Shown: positions 34,359 through 41,314 of the stretch, in pieces | How positions within the stretch are numbered: position 1 is the first letter of the stretch | How the letters are laid out: the number at the start of each line of letters is the position of its first letter | Assembly: GCA_026707285.1 (NCBI GenBank) | Contig: JAPOXD010000004.1 | Coordinates: 1 to 41,314 of the forward strand | Source of the DNA: Chloroflexota bacterium | GTDB taxonomy: Bacteria > Chloroflexota > UBA11872 | DNA: 41,314 bases | Direction of reading: 5' to 3' | The notes under the pieces: model-generated | The model's input: only the letters and a program-made list of their open reading frames with translations | What the model was told of the DNA's origin: nothing | Database searches by the model: none | Made by a program: the position numbers and the translations under genes

Positions 34359-34391
34359 CCGTTCGTGGTGAGCCTGTCGAACCATGAACGG
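34359..34391. repeat. Dispersed hairpin repeat CCGTTCGTGGT...ACCATGAACGG
   Basis: An 11-base arm (34359-34369) pairs with 34381-34391 with one G-T pair around the loop GAGCCTGTCGA. The loop matches a common intergenic word (GTGAGCTTGTCGAACCAT type). It lies in the convergent gap between ctaG and the cupredoxin gene. Confidence 0.7.
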
Positions 34392-34409
34392 CCGATCGAC
34401 TCGCGGTGG

Positions 34410-34431
34410 CCCACGCTGCGCGCAGCGTGGG
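34410..34431. terminator. Perfect 22-bp palindrome between convergent genes
   Basis: CCCACGCTGCG (34410-34420) is followed directly by its exact complement CGCAGCGTGGG (34421-34431). In RNA the centre would open to form the loop. It could serve as a bidirectional terminator between ctaG and the cupredoxin gene, although no T-run follows on either strand. Confidence 0.45.
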
Positions 34432-34470
34432 ATTCAGCGGTCCTCCCACACTGCGGAATCCGCCGTCCCT

Positions 34471-34497
34471 GTAGGGGCGCCCCTAGCGGGCGCCCGA
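34471..34497. repeat. GTAGGGGCGCCC...GGGCGCCC repeat
   Basis: GGGCGCCC appears twice (34475-34482 and 34488-34495) with C-TAGC between. The GTAGGGGCG opening matches a dispersed word seen again at 36575-36603. It lies 20 bases past the stop of the cupredoxin gene. Confidence 0.6.
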
Positions 34498-34514
34498 GCG
34501 CCTTCGCCCCGGAC

Positions 34515-34937
34515 TTACCCGCCGCTCACCTCGAGCGTCGCCCGCTGACCCCGCACCGCATGCCCCTCGATCGGACACGTCAGCGTATGCGTCCCCGGCC
34601 GGACGTCGACGTCCAGATACCCCGTTTGGCCCGGTCCGATATTCGGCGACGTGACGGGGTCGCGATCCACGGCAAGCTCCAGCGAGTGGGTGAAGGTGCC
34701 CTCGTTCGTGATGCGGAAGCGAACCCGCGAGGCGCTCGTCGTCATCGTCGACGGCACGATCTTGAAGTCCGACATGGTCACGTCGATCACCGCGCATGAC
34801 GGCGCAAGGCAGTCCGTGGCCGGCGTGGTCAGGAAATCGGGCGGCGGATTCTCGGCCACCACATACGCCAGACCCTCGCCGCAGGCCGCGAGGAGGAACG
34901 ACGCGACCAGCAGCAGCGGGAACAGGGCGCGACGCAC
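34515..34937 (-). CDS. Cupredoxin-domain lipoprotein
   Basis: From the GTG at 34937 the protein is 140 aa and begins MRRALFPLLLVASFLLAACG, a clean lipoprotein signal with C19. An ATG at 34997 would add 20 residues before it and is the alternative. The mature part is a single cupredoxin fold: FKIVPS, RVRFRITNEGTFTHSLEL and GTHTLTCPIEGHAVRGQ. Likely type-1 copper ligands are H84, C121 and H126, while the usual axial Met is Q131. Two further cysteines (C43, C48) may form a disulfide. It would be tethered to the outer membrane face and could carry electrons to, or copper for, the neighbouring oxidase. The gene is convergent with ctaG and divergent from rpoD. Confidence 0.8.
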   Translation of the reverse strand: MRRALFPLLLVASFLLAACGEGLAYVVAENPPPDFLTTPATDCLAPSCAVIDVTMSDFKIVPSTMTTSASRVRFRITNEGTFTHSLELAVDRDPVTSPNIGPGQTGYLDVDVRPGTHTLTCPIEGHAVRGQRATLEVSGG

Positions 34938-35049
34938 GGGTATCGGGATGTGAGGCCTCGGAAGTTGGTCGGCAACCGCTTGCCGACCGCCAAGCATAGG
35001 AGCGCGCTCCCGCGCCGTGCAACGACGCGGGGAATTCTCTGAATCTCGC

Positions 35050-35079
35050 TTACGTCGGCCGTGCGCGGGCGTATACAAT
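35050..35079 (+). promoter_or_regulatory. Candidate promoter of the sigma factor gene
   Basis: TACAAT (35074-35079, within GTATACAATT) is a good -10. A weak TTACGT (35050-35055) lies 18 bases upstream. Transcription from here would give a leader of about 215 bases before the TTG start. The 34938-35301 gap otherwise holds a short upstream reading frame only. Confidence 0.4.
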
Positions 35080-35278
35080 TACGTGGAGATTGGTATCCCT
35101 GCGCTGGATGGAGTTGCTGCGTCCACGCCTCGACCGGACCTCGCGGGCGAACGCCCGAGTCTAAACTGACCCCTCTGCTCCGGATCGGCAGATGCAGCTT
35201 CCGCGACTGCCGGGTGCTGGCGCCGTGCGTCGGCCTCGGACGGGAATCATTGGCGCTGGGTTGGGGATCGAGACACTG

Positions 35279-35305
35279 ATGCACACAAAGGTGGGCTGTC
35301 GTTGA
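35279..35305 (+). CDS. Possible 8-codon upstream reading frame of rpoD
   Basis: ATG at 35279 opens an 8-residue frame (MHTKVGCR) whose TGA (35303-35305) overlaps the TTG start codon of the sigma factor gene as TTGA. The AAAGGTGG ribosome-binding site of rpoD lies inside it. It could couple or tune rpoD translation; it could also be chance. Confidence 0.25.
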   Translation: MHTKVGCR

Positions 35306-36414
35306 CGCTTGAAGTCGCCCTTGTCCTTGACGAAGAAACGCTTGAAAACGGGTTGGCCGAGCTGGTGGCGCTCGGCGCCGAGCCTGGATTCATCTATCGC
35401 GACGCCATCAACCGAGTGCTGCCGGACACCACGCAGATCCCCGACGACATCGTGCAGTGGTTTCGCGACCGGCTCGCCGAGGAAGAAATTGAGCTGCGGG
35501 ACGAGCGGCCCGAGGAGCGCACCGAAGAGCCGGCGCCCATCACCACCGCCCGAAGTCAGCGCGAAGAGCAGTTCGAGCTCGAATCTGCCAGCCAGGACAC
35601 CGTGCGCAGTTATCTCAACGAGATCGGCCGCATCCTGCTGCTCACCGCCAAGGAAGAGGTGGACCTCGCGCAGCGGATCGAGCGCGGCGACGAGAGCGCC
35701 CGCGAGCACCTGATCACGGCCAATCTCCGCCTGGTCGTGAGCGTGGCCAAGAAGTACACCGGGCACGGCATCCCGTTGCTTGACCTCATCCAGGAGGGCA
35801 ACGCCGGGCTCATGCGCGCGGCCGAGAAGTTCGACTGGCGCCGCGGCTACAAGTTCAGCACCTATGCCACGTGGTGGATTCGGCAGGCCGTCACGCGCGC
35901 CATCGCCGAGCAGAGCCGCACCATCCGCCTGCCCGTCCACGTGCACGAAAAGCTCACCAAGTCCTACCGCGTCCAGCGCGACCTTCAGCTTCGGCTCGGA
36001 CGCGAGCCGACCGACGACGAGATCGCCGGCGAAATGGAGATGTCGGAGGACCAGATCGGCGAGCTCAAGCAGGCGGCCCGCTTGCCCATCTCGCTGGAGA
36101 CTCCCATCGGCGAGGACGGCGATACCGAAATCGGGCACCTCATCCCCGACGACGACGCGGTGGAGCCCATGGAGGCCGCCACGCGGCAATTGCTGACCGA
36201 GCAGCTCGACAACGTGATGGAGATGCTGGATCCGCGCGAGCAGAAGATCCTGCGACTGCGCTACGGCCTCGACGACGACACCCCGCGCACGCTGGACCAG
36301 GTCGGCCAGGAGTTCGGCTTGACGCGCGAACGCATCCGCCAGATCGAGTCGCAAGCCCTTCGCAAGCTCCGCCATCCCCGCCTCGCCCGCCGCCTCAAGG
36401 ACTTCCTGGCCTAG
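35302..36414 (+). CDS. rpoD: Primary RNA polymerase sigma factor (RpoD/SigA)
   Basis: The 370-aa protein is a primary sigma-70 factor. It has a region-1.1-like N-terminus (about 5-70), region 1.2 ([21 protein letters not shown]), region 2 ([20 protein letters not shown], then [21 protein letters not shown] for -10 recognition), region 3 and region 4 ([24 protein letters not shown], then [19 protein letters not shown] for -35 recognition). It directs RNA polymerase to housekeeping promoters. The start is TTG at 35302 after AAAGGTGG; upstream ATG and GTG codons are out of frame and run into a stop, so a TTG start looks forced. It is convergent with groEL. Confidence 0.93.
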   Translation: MTLEVALVLDEETLENGLAELVALGAEPGFIYRDAINRVLPDTTQIPDDIVQWFRDRLAEEEIELRDERPEERTEEPAPITTARSQREEQFELESASQDTVRSYLNEIGRILLLTAKEEVDLAQRIERGDESAREHLITANLRLVVSVAKKYTGHGIPLLDLIQEGNAGLMRAAEKFDWRRGYKFSTYATWWIRQAVTRAIAEQSRTIRLPVHVHEKLTKSYRVQRDLQLRLGREPTDDEIAGEMEMSEDQIGELKQAARLPISLETPIGEDGDTEIGHLIPDDDAVEPMEAATRQLLTEQLDNVMEMLDPREQKILRLRYGLDDDTPRTLDQVGQEFGLTRERIRQIESQALRKLRHPRLARRLKDFLA

Positions 36415-36434
36415 AAAACGGTTCCGACTCAACG

Positions 36435-36457
36435 CCTTCCCCCTTCGAGAGGGAAGG
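36435..36457. repeat. CCTTCCC/GGGAAGG hairpin repeat after rpoD
   Basis: CCTTCCC (36435-36441) pairs with GGGAAGG (36451-36457), followed by TTGGGATGGGGG. It is the same kind of dispersed repeat as 33466-33500 and may help end rpoD transcription. Confidence 0.65.
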
Positions 36458-36513
36458 TTGGGATGGGGGTCAAACCCCTTCCCCCGGCAAGGAGACCTTG
36501 GCGCCACCTCTCC

Positions 36514-36546
36514 GTCATTCCGGCGGAGGCCGGAAGTCAGTCCGGA
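36514..36546. repeat. GTCATTCCGGCGGAGGCCGG repeat
   Basis: This is a variant of the hairpin repeat at 26690-26715: TTCCGGC and GCCGGAA flank GGAG. It is one of three repeat types packed into the 294-base rpoD-groEL gap, which has no gene that I can support. Confidence 0.65.
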
Positions 36547-36574
36547 CGAACGTGGAGGCGAGCCAGATGTCCAG

Positions 36575-36603
36575 GGTAGGGGCGGGTCTCAGACCCGCCC
36601 TTC
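36575..36603. repeat. GTAGGGGCGGGTCT/AGACCCGCCC hairpin repeat
   Basis: GGGCGGGTCT (36580-36589) pairs perfectly with AGACCCGCCC (36591-36600) across one base. It belongs to the GTAGGGGCG... family also seen at 34471-34497. Confidence 0.7.
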
Positions 36604-36703
36604 CGGTTCCTAGCTTGCCCCGCTGCGAGCTATTTCGAACTCGAAGCCGACGCTCGAACACGCCAAGAAACCCTGCCCCCAATCCGCTCGCTGCGCCCCT
36701 GCC

Positions 36704-36745
36704 TTAAAGCACGAAGCCCGGCGCACCAGGCGCCGGGCTTCGTGC
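36704..36745 (-). terminator. Strong rho-independent terminator of groEL
   Basis: A perfect 16-bp stem, GCACGAAGCCCGGCGC (36709-36724) with GCGCCGGGCTTCGTGC (36730-36745), has a 5-base loop. On the minus strand it is followed by TTTAA. It begins 14 bases past the groEL stop. It is the clearest terminator in the window. Confidence 0.85.
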
Positions 36746-36759
36746 AGGCAGCCCTTCGG

Positions 36760-38397
36760 CTACATCATGCCGAGGTCGCCCGCGGGCGGAATCGGCGTAG
36801 CCTTCTTCTTTGGCGGCAGGTCCGCGATCAGCGTCTCCGTCGAGAGGATCATCATCGCCACGCTGCCCGCGTTCTGCAGCGCGGCCCGAACCACCTTCGT
36901 CGGATCGACCACGCCAACCTCGGTGAGGTCGGCGATCTGACCATCCGCTCCGTTGTAGCCCATCGGGCCTTCGGCGTCGGCGACGCGCTGGACGATCACA
37001 TCGCCCGTCTCGCCGGCGTTGACGGCAATCTGCCGCAGGGGCACCGGTAGGGCGTCCCGCACGATCCGGGCGCCGATCGCCTCGTCGCCGGACAGCGCCT
37101 TGTGCACCTGGTCCACCGCGGCCATTGCGCGGACGTACGCCGTACCCGCGCCGGGCACGATGCCCTCGTCCACCGCGGCTTGGGTCGCCGACAGGGCGTC
37201 TTCCACGCGGTGCTTCTTCTCCTTGAGCTCCACCTCGGTCGGGGCGCCCACGCGCAGCACCGCCACGCCGCCGGCCAGCTTGGCCGCGCGCTCCTGGAGC
37301 TTCTCGCGGTCGTAGGCCGAATCCGTGTTGTCCATCTCCGCTCGAATCTGCTCGATGCGGGCGTTGATGTCGCGCGTCGATCCGGCGCCTTCGACGATGG
37401 TGGTCTCGTCTTTGGTCACCATGACGCGGCGAGCCTTGCCAAGCACCGACAGCGGCGTGTCCTTGAGGTCCTCGCCCAGGTCGCGCGCCACCACCGTGGC
37501 GTCGACCAAGATCGCGATGTCCTCCAGGATCGCCTTCCGGCGGTCGCCGTAGGCCGGCGCCTTGATCGCGATCGAGTTGAGGAGGCCGCGGGCCTTGTTG
37601 ACGATCAGCGTCGCCAGCATGTCGCCTTCGACGTCCTCGGCAATGAACAGCACGTTGCGGTGTCCGCCCTGCACCATGCGCTCCAGGACGGGAAGCATGT
37701 CCTGGGCGCTCTTGAGCTGCCAGTCCGTCACGAAGATGCTGGCGTCTTCCAGCTCCGCCGACATGCGGTCGGTGTTGCTGATCAGATACGGCGAGATATA
37801 GCCGCGGTCGAGCTGCATGCCGTCCACCAGCTCAAGCTCGAGAGCGTTCGTGCGGCCTTCTTCCACCGAAACCGCGCCGTTCTTGCCCGCGCGGTCTAGG
37901 GATTCGGCGATCATGCGACCAACCTCGGGATCGCCCGAAGAGATCGTCGCGACCCACTCCATCTGACGCGGATCGTCCACCTCGCGCGATTGCTCGCTGA
38001 TCGCGTCGTCGGCCGCCTTCAGCGCCTTCTGGATCCCGCGCTTCAGGATCATCGGGTTCATATCGGCCGCGATCGCCCGCAGGCCGCCGTGAATCATGGC
38101 CTGCGCCAAGACCGTGGCGGTCGTCGTGCCGTCGCCGGCGATGTCGTTGGTCTTGCTGGCCGCTTCCTTGATGAGCTGGGTGCCCATGTTCGCGAAGTTG
38201 CTTCCGAGCTCGATGTCTCGGGCGACCGTCACTCCGTCGTTGGTGACCACGGGAGCCCCGAAATTGCGGCCCAGCGCCACGTTGCGTCCCCGGGGACCCA
38301 GGGTGACGCGCACGGCGTTGGCGACCGCATCCACGCCCTGCAGCAGGGCGCCGCGGGCCTCGGCGCTGAATCGGAGCTCTTTGGGATTGCCAGGCAT
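36760..38397 (-). CDS. groEL: Chaperonin GroEL
   Basis: The 545-aa protein is GroEL/Cpn60. It has the equatorial ATP site ([34 protein letters not shown]), the apical domain ([40 protein letters not shown]-type region) and the signature [17 protein letters not shown]-type end. It refolds proteins as a double ring. It ends PPAGDLGMM rather than in a GGM repeat. The AGGAGG ribosome-binding site is well placed before the ATG at 38397. No groES lies next to it, so this is either a stand-alone copy or groES is elsewhere. It ends in a strong terminator. Confidence 0.96.
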   Translation of the reverse strand: MPGNPKELRFSAEARGALLQGVDAVANAVRVTLGPRGRNVALGRNFGAPVVTNDGVTVARDIELGSNFANMGTQLIKEAASKTNDIAGDGTTTATVLAQAMIHGGLRAIAADMNPMILKRGIQKALKAADDAISEQSREVDDPRQMEWVATISSGDPEVGRMIAESLDRAGKNGAVSVEEGRTNALELELVDGMQLDRGYISPYLISNTDRMSAELEDASIFVTDWQLKSAQDMLPVLERMVQGGHRNVLFIAEDVEGDMLATLIVNKARGLLNSIAIKAPAYGDRRKAILEDIAILVDATVVARDLGEDLKDTPLSVLGKARRVMVTKDETTIVEGAGSTRDINARIEQIRAEMDNTDSAYDREKLQERAAKLAGGVAVLRVGAPTEVELKEKKHRVEDALSATQAAVDEGIVPGAGTAYVRAMAAVDQVHKALSGDEAIGARIVRDALPVPLRQIAVNAGETGDVIVQRVADAEGPMGYNGADGQIADLTEVGVVDPTKVVRAALQNAGSVAMMILSTETLIADLPPKKKATPIPPAGDLGMM

Positions 38398-38499
38398 ACT
38401 CGGCAGCCTCCTGAATGTGTGAGCTGTGTGGGAAAGGCGCGCGGGGAATTGCGGAACCCGGCGCGCGGGTCAGCCGGTGAGTGGCTTCGTTAGCGCCAA

Positions 38500-38526
38500 A
38501 TTGTAGCGCAGAGTCTCTGAGCCCAA
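38500..38526 (-). promoter_or_regulatory. Candidate groEL promoter
   Basis: On the minus strand TTGGGC (38521-38526) and TACAAT (38500-38505) are separated by 15 bases, about 100 bases before the groEL ATG. The -10 is good, but the spacing is short. GGCGCTAA just downstream resembles half of a CIRCE operator only. Confidence 0.4.
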
Positions 38527-38564
38527 CAGAATGGGCCGCCGGTTTCGATTGAGCGCCGGCGCGC

Positions 38565-38843
38565 CTACCGGCCTTTCCAGTAGGGGTTGGCCGACCACCG
38601 CCTGACCGGCGCCAGCCCGAGAGATCGCGCGACCTCGGCATTGGCGAGCATGCTCTCGCGCAAACGGGCAAGGGCGTCGTCGCGGCTCGCGCCGTTCAAG
38701 ACCATCACCTCCCGCCGGCCAACTTCCGCGGCGGCGCGCCAGGTGGCTCCGCCGCGCCACACGAATACCTCGACTTCGGCGCCGCCCAGATCGAGCGAAC
38801 TTGCCGCCCGGGGGTCGTCGCGGGACTGCGGCGCGTCGCACAT
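38565..38843 (-). CDS. Small hypothetical protein
   Basis: This 92-aa frame starts at ATG 38843 (MCDAPQSRDDP); a TTG at 38855 would add four residues. The codon third positions are mostly G or C, like the surrounding genes, which supports real coding. The middle reads VEVFVWRGGATWRAAAEVG and then REVMVLNGASRDDALARLR, suggesting two or three beta strands and a helix. The end (VRRWSANPYWKGR) is basic and aromatic. I do not recognise a family. It lies between groEL and the divergent moeA genes, and the groEL promoter candidate starts 39 bases after its stop. Confidence 0.55.
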   Translation of the reverse strand: MCDAPQSRDDPRAASSLDLGGAEVEVFVWRGGATWRAAAEVGRREVMVLNGASRDDALARLRESMLANAEVARSLGLAPVRRWSANPYWKGR

Positions 38844-38956
38844 CGGCGTTGCCAAGGGTGAACGGCGTCAAAGTCTATCGGGCCGGCCGGCGTGGACGCC
38901 GCGCCGCTCGCGCGACAGAATCAAGCACACGCCGTCATCCGAAGAGCGCCGCGGGC

Positions 38957-40195
38957 ATGGCAACTGAGCTATTCGACGTCGTTTCGCCCGAAACGGCGTT
39001 GGAACGGCTGCTCCAAGCCGGCTTGCCCGAGCCGCGCGTGGAAACCGTGGCGTTGTCGGCTGCCGCCGGTCGGGTTTCGGCGCGCCCGGTGCGAGCGCCC
39101 GAAGCCAGTCCGTCCTTCGACCGATCCTTGATGGACGGGTTCGCCGTGCGCGCGTCGGACACCTTCGGCGCGACCGAGTCGTTGCCAGCCGCCCTCGCCG
39201 TGGTCGGCGAGGTGCCGATGGGCGCGCCTCCGACCACGGGCATTGCGCCTGGCGAGGCCCTGGTGATCCACACCGGCGGCATGTTGCCTCCGGGCAGCGA
39301 TGCCGTCGTGATGGTGGAGCACACCGAGTGGATCGATGACCGGATGATCGAGGTCATGCGTCCCGTCGCGGCCCGGGATGCGGTGATTCAACGCGGCGAT
39401 GACGTGGCCGAGGGCGCGGTGGTCATCCCCCAGGGCGCGCGACTGCGATCGCAGGATCTTGGCGGGCTCGCCGCGCTGGGCGTGACACACGTCGCGGTTG
39501 CCCAAGCGCCGATCGTGGGGCTCATCGCGACCGGCGACGAGGTCGTGCCGCCTGACCAGACGCCGGAACCGGGCGAAGTCCGGGACGTGAACTCGACCAC
39601 GCTCACCGTGGAGGTGGAGCGCGCGGGCGGCGTGGCGCGGACCTACGGCATCGTGCCCGATTCCCGCTCGGCGCTGGAGTCCGCGGCGCGCGACGCGCTG
39701 CGGGCGTGCGACCTCGTCGTCATCAGCGCCGGGAGCTCCGTGAGCGCGCGCGATCACACGTCGGACGTCATCGGGTCGCTGGGAGCGCCCGGCGTCCTGG
39801 CGCACGGTTTGGCCCTCAAGCCCGGCAAACCGTCGATCGTGGGCCTCGCCGACGGCCGGCCCATATTCGGCTTACCCGGGAATCCGGTCTCGGCGCTGGT
39901 GGTGTTCGACCTGCTGGTCGCGCCCACGATTCGCCGGCTGCAGGGCGCTCCGGCCGACAGTTCCGCCTCACCGCTGCGTGCTCGACTGGCGCGCAACGTG
40001 GCATCCACGGCGGGCCGCCTGGATTTCATTCCTGCACGCCTCACCGAGCGTGACGGCTGCACGTGGGCGGAGCCCATCTTCGGTGCCTCGAACCTCATCT
40101 TCACGCTCGTGCGCGCCGACGCGCTGGTCCGGATTCCGGCCGACGCGAACGGCCTCCAGGCCGGCGCATTCGTCGACATTCGCCCGCTGGCATGA
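38957..40195 (+). CDS. moeA: Molybdopterin molybdenumtransferase MoeA (first copy)
   Basis: The 412-aa protein inserts molybdate into adenylylated molybdopterin. It shows the MoeA N-terminal region (SPSFDRSLMDGFAVRASD), HTGGMLPPGSDAVVMVEHTEW, RGDDVAEGAVVIPQGARL, the MoCF-binding domain (GLIATGDEVVPPDQTPEPGEV then RDVNSTTL, and VISAGSSVSARDHTSDVIGSLG), and KPGKPSIVGLADGRPIFGLPGNPVSALVVFDLLV. A short domain IV ends it. The active-site loop reads AGSSVSARDHT in place of the common GGVSVGDYDF, a variant form shared with the next gene. The ATG at 38957 gives the normal N-terminus; the open frame extends upstream but without family likeness. It is followed directly by a second moeA. Confidence 0.93.
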   Translation: MATELFDVVSPETALERLLQAGLPEPRVETVALSAAAGRVSARPVRAPEASPSFDRSLMDGFAVRASDTFGATESLPAALAVVGEVPMGAPPTTGIAPGEALVIHTGGMLPPGSDAVVMVEHTEWIDDRMIEVMRPVAARDAVIQRGDDVAEGAVVIPQGARLRSQDLGGLAALGVTHVAVAQAPIVGLIATGDEVVPPDQTPEPGEVRDVNSTTLTVEVERAGGVARTYGIVPDSRSALESAARDALRACDLVVISAGSSVSARDHTSDVIGSLGAPGVLAHGLALKPGKPSIVGLADGRPIFGLPGNPVSALVVFDLLVAPTIRRLQGAPADSSASPLRARLARNVASTAGRLDFIPARLTERDGCTWAEPIFGASNLIFTLVRADALVRIPADANGLQAGAFVDIRPLA

Positions 40196-40257
40196 CCGCA
40201 GCCTCCCGATCGGGCGAGCGACCGAGCCACGACGCTCCACCCGGGAGCGGCGACCGC

Positions 40258-41314
40258 ATGCCGTATTTGCAGGACGTGCCGTTGGACGAGGCGCGGGCGC
40301 GATTCGGCGAGGCGCTGCGCTGCGCGGGCGCCCTGGCGCCCGGCCCGGCGGTTTCGGTGCCCCTCGAAGCGGCGGTTGGCCGGGTCACGGCCGCGGCGGT
40401 CTGGGCCCGTACGTCAAACCCCCACTACCACGCCTCGGCCATGGATGGCGTCGCGGTTGCGGCGGCGACCACGCTCGGTGCGTCGCCCACGTCGCCGCTG
40501 CGCCTGGGCCTGGACCGGGACGCCGTGTGGGTCGACACCGGCGATGCCATGCCCTCGGGCATGGATGCCGTGGTGATGCTGGAAGACTTGCACGAGGTCG
40601 GCGACGGCAGCGTCGAGATCCTCGCGGCGGTCGCGCCTTGGCAGCATGTTCGTCCGCTGGGCGAGGACATCGTGGCAACCGAGCTGGTGCTTCCCGCCGG
40701 CCACACGCTTCGCCCGGTGGACGTCGCCGCCGCCGCGGCGGCTGGCCACGCGTCGCTCGAAGTCCGTCGGCCCCCGCGTGTGGCGGTTCTCCCCACCGGC
40801 TCGGAGCTGGTGCCGCCGGGAGCCGCGGCTGGGCCGGGCCAGATCGTGGACTCGAACTCGCTCATGCTGGCGGCAACCGCCCGCGAGTGGGGCGCGGACG
40901 CCGAGCGGCTGTCGCCGATTCCCGACGACTTTGCGCGCCTGCGAGCGGCCGTGGACGAGGCGCTCGACCGCGCCGACATCGTGGTCATCAATGCCGGCTC
41001 GTCGGCAGGCGCGGAAGATTTCACGGCGCGAGTCATTGCCGAGCACGGCGAGGTTCTGGTGCACGGCGTGGCGATCCGACCGGGCCACCCGGTGGTCCTT
41101 GGCGTCGCGCGCGGGCGCGCCGTCGTGGGCATTCCTGGGTATCCGGTGTCCGCGGCGCTGGCCATGGAGCTGTTCGTGGCGCCGCTCATCGACGCCAGGC
41201 TCGGGCGTCGGCGAAGCCGCCGGCCAACGCTGCGCGCGGTGGTCCCGCGGGCCGTCGTTTCGCCCATGGGCGACGACGAATTCGTGCGCGTGAAGATTGG
41301 CCGAGTGGGGGAGC
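40258..41314 (+). CDS. Second MoeA-family protein, cut by the window end
   Basis: The frame is open to the last base (41314). Visible parts are PYLQDVPLDEARARF, HASAMDGVAVAAATT, WVDTGDAMPSGMDAVVMLED, VRPLGEDIVATELVLPAGH, LPTGSELVPPG, VDSNSLMLAATAREWGAD, VINAGSSAGAEDFTARVIAEHG and IRPGHPVVLGVARGRAVVGI. This sequence style matches the MoeA part of proteins that carry a C-terminal periplasmic-binding-type domain, but that part would lie beyond the window. I favour the ATG at 40258 (MPYLQDV, GGGAG ten bases upstream); an in-frame ATG at 40192 overlaps the first moeA stop as ATGA and would add 22 low-complexity residues. The two genes form an operon. Confidence 0.9.
   Translation, partial: MPYLQDVPLDEARARFGEALRCAGALAPGPAVSVPLEAAVGRVTAAAVWARTSNPHYHASAMDGVAVAAATTLGASPTSPLRLGLDRDAVWVDTGDAMPSGMDAVVMLEDLHEVGDGSVEILAAVAPWQHVRPLGEDIVATELVLPAGHTLRPVDVAAAAAAGHASLEVRRPPRVAVLPTGSELVPPGAAAGPGQIVDSNSLMLAATAREWGADAERLSPIPDDFARLRAAVDEALDRADIVVINAGSSAGAEDFTARVIAEHGEVLVHGVAIRPGHPVVLGVARGRAVVGIPGYPVSAALAMELFVAPLIDARLGRRRSRRPTLRAVVPRAVVSPMGDDEFVRVKIGRVGE

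Noticed and set aside
38484-38520. CIRCE heat-shock operator before groEL
   Set aside because: Only one half (TTAGCGCC) is present; the matching inverted half at nine bases is missing.
1-41314. CRISPR arrays, tRNA or rRNA genes, insertion sequences, prophage or defence genes
   Set aside because: No regularly spaced repeats, cloverleaf sequences, transposase motifs or phage genes were seen on reading both strands; the repeats present are short, dispersed hairpins.

Overview
The window is a GC-rich (well above 60 % by inspection), densely coded piece of bacterial chromosome. It holds housekeeping genes almost throughout and no phage, transposase, CRISPR or defence genes. Suggestive of Chloroflexota are the caa3-type oxidase genes with a CtaG-caa3 factor, two moeA genes in tandem, single-gene groEL, and several families of short hairpin repeats between genes (the CCCTCTCCC...GGGAGAGGG, GTCATTCCCGCGAAGGCGGG and GTAGGGGCGGGT...ACCCGCCC types) that I associate with uncultured Chloroflexi. 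This assignment is an inference from style and gene content; no rRNA gene is present to settle it.

Layout. (1) 1-5.6 kb, minus strand: a TatA/B-type protein with an unusual cysteine-containing C-terminal domain, a tartrate/D-malate dehydrogenase-like enzyme, an alpha/beta hydrolase with Glu at the nucleophile position, and a glycogen-debranching-type glucosidase. (2) 5.67-14.9 kb, plus strand: a TauE/SafE permease, a CaiB/BaiF CoA-transferase, a GNAT acetyltransferase, ilvE, then rnc-smc and an orphan PASTA-repeat membrane protein. (3) 15.0-28.9 kb, minus strand, read from high to low coordinates: rho, rplI, dnaB, an iron alcohol dehydrogenase, secA, prfB (with the classic in-frame TGA frameshift site), a membrane-anchored HExxH peptidase, ftsE, ftsX, a second FtsE-like ATPase, and a CtpA-type S41 protease. 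(4) 29.5-34.3 kb, plus strand: coxB (with fused cytochrome c), coxA, coxC, coxD and ctaG, a complete aerobic terminal oxidase set; a small cupredoxin lipoprotein follows on the minus strand. (5) 35.3-41.3 kb: primary sigma factor on plus, groEL on minus with a strong terminator, a small unknown protein, and two moeA genes, the second cut by the window edge.

How it fits together: the cell respires oxygen through a caa3-type oxidase. Its secretion and division genes (SecA, a Tat component, FtsEX, S41 protease, PASTA protein, HExxH peptidase) are grouped with replication, transcription and translation genes. The molybdenum cofactor genes imply molybdoenzymes elsewhere.

No wholly new multi-gene system was found. 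The best leads are local oddities: the TatB fusion, two dissimilar FtsE ATPases flanking one FtsX, altered catalytic positions in the hydrolase and in RNase III, a Gln at the axial copper position of the cupredoxin, an 18-bp tandem repeat encoding the SMC tail, and a set of dispersed intergenic hairpins.
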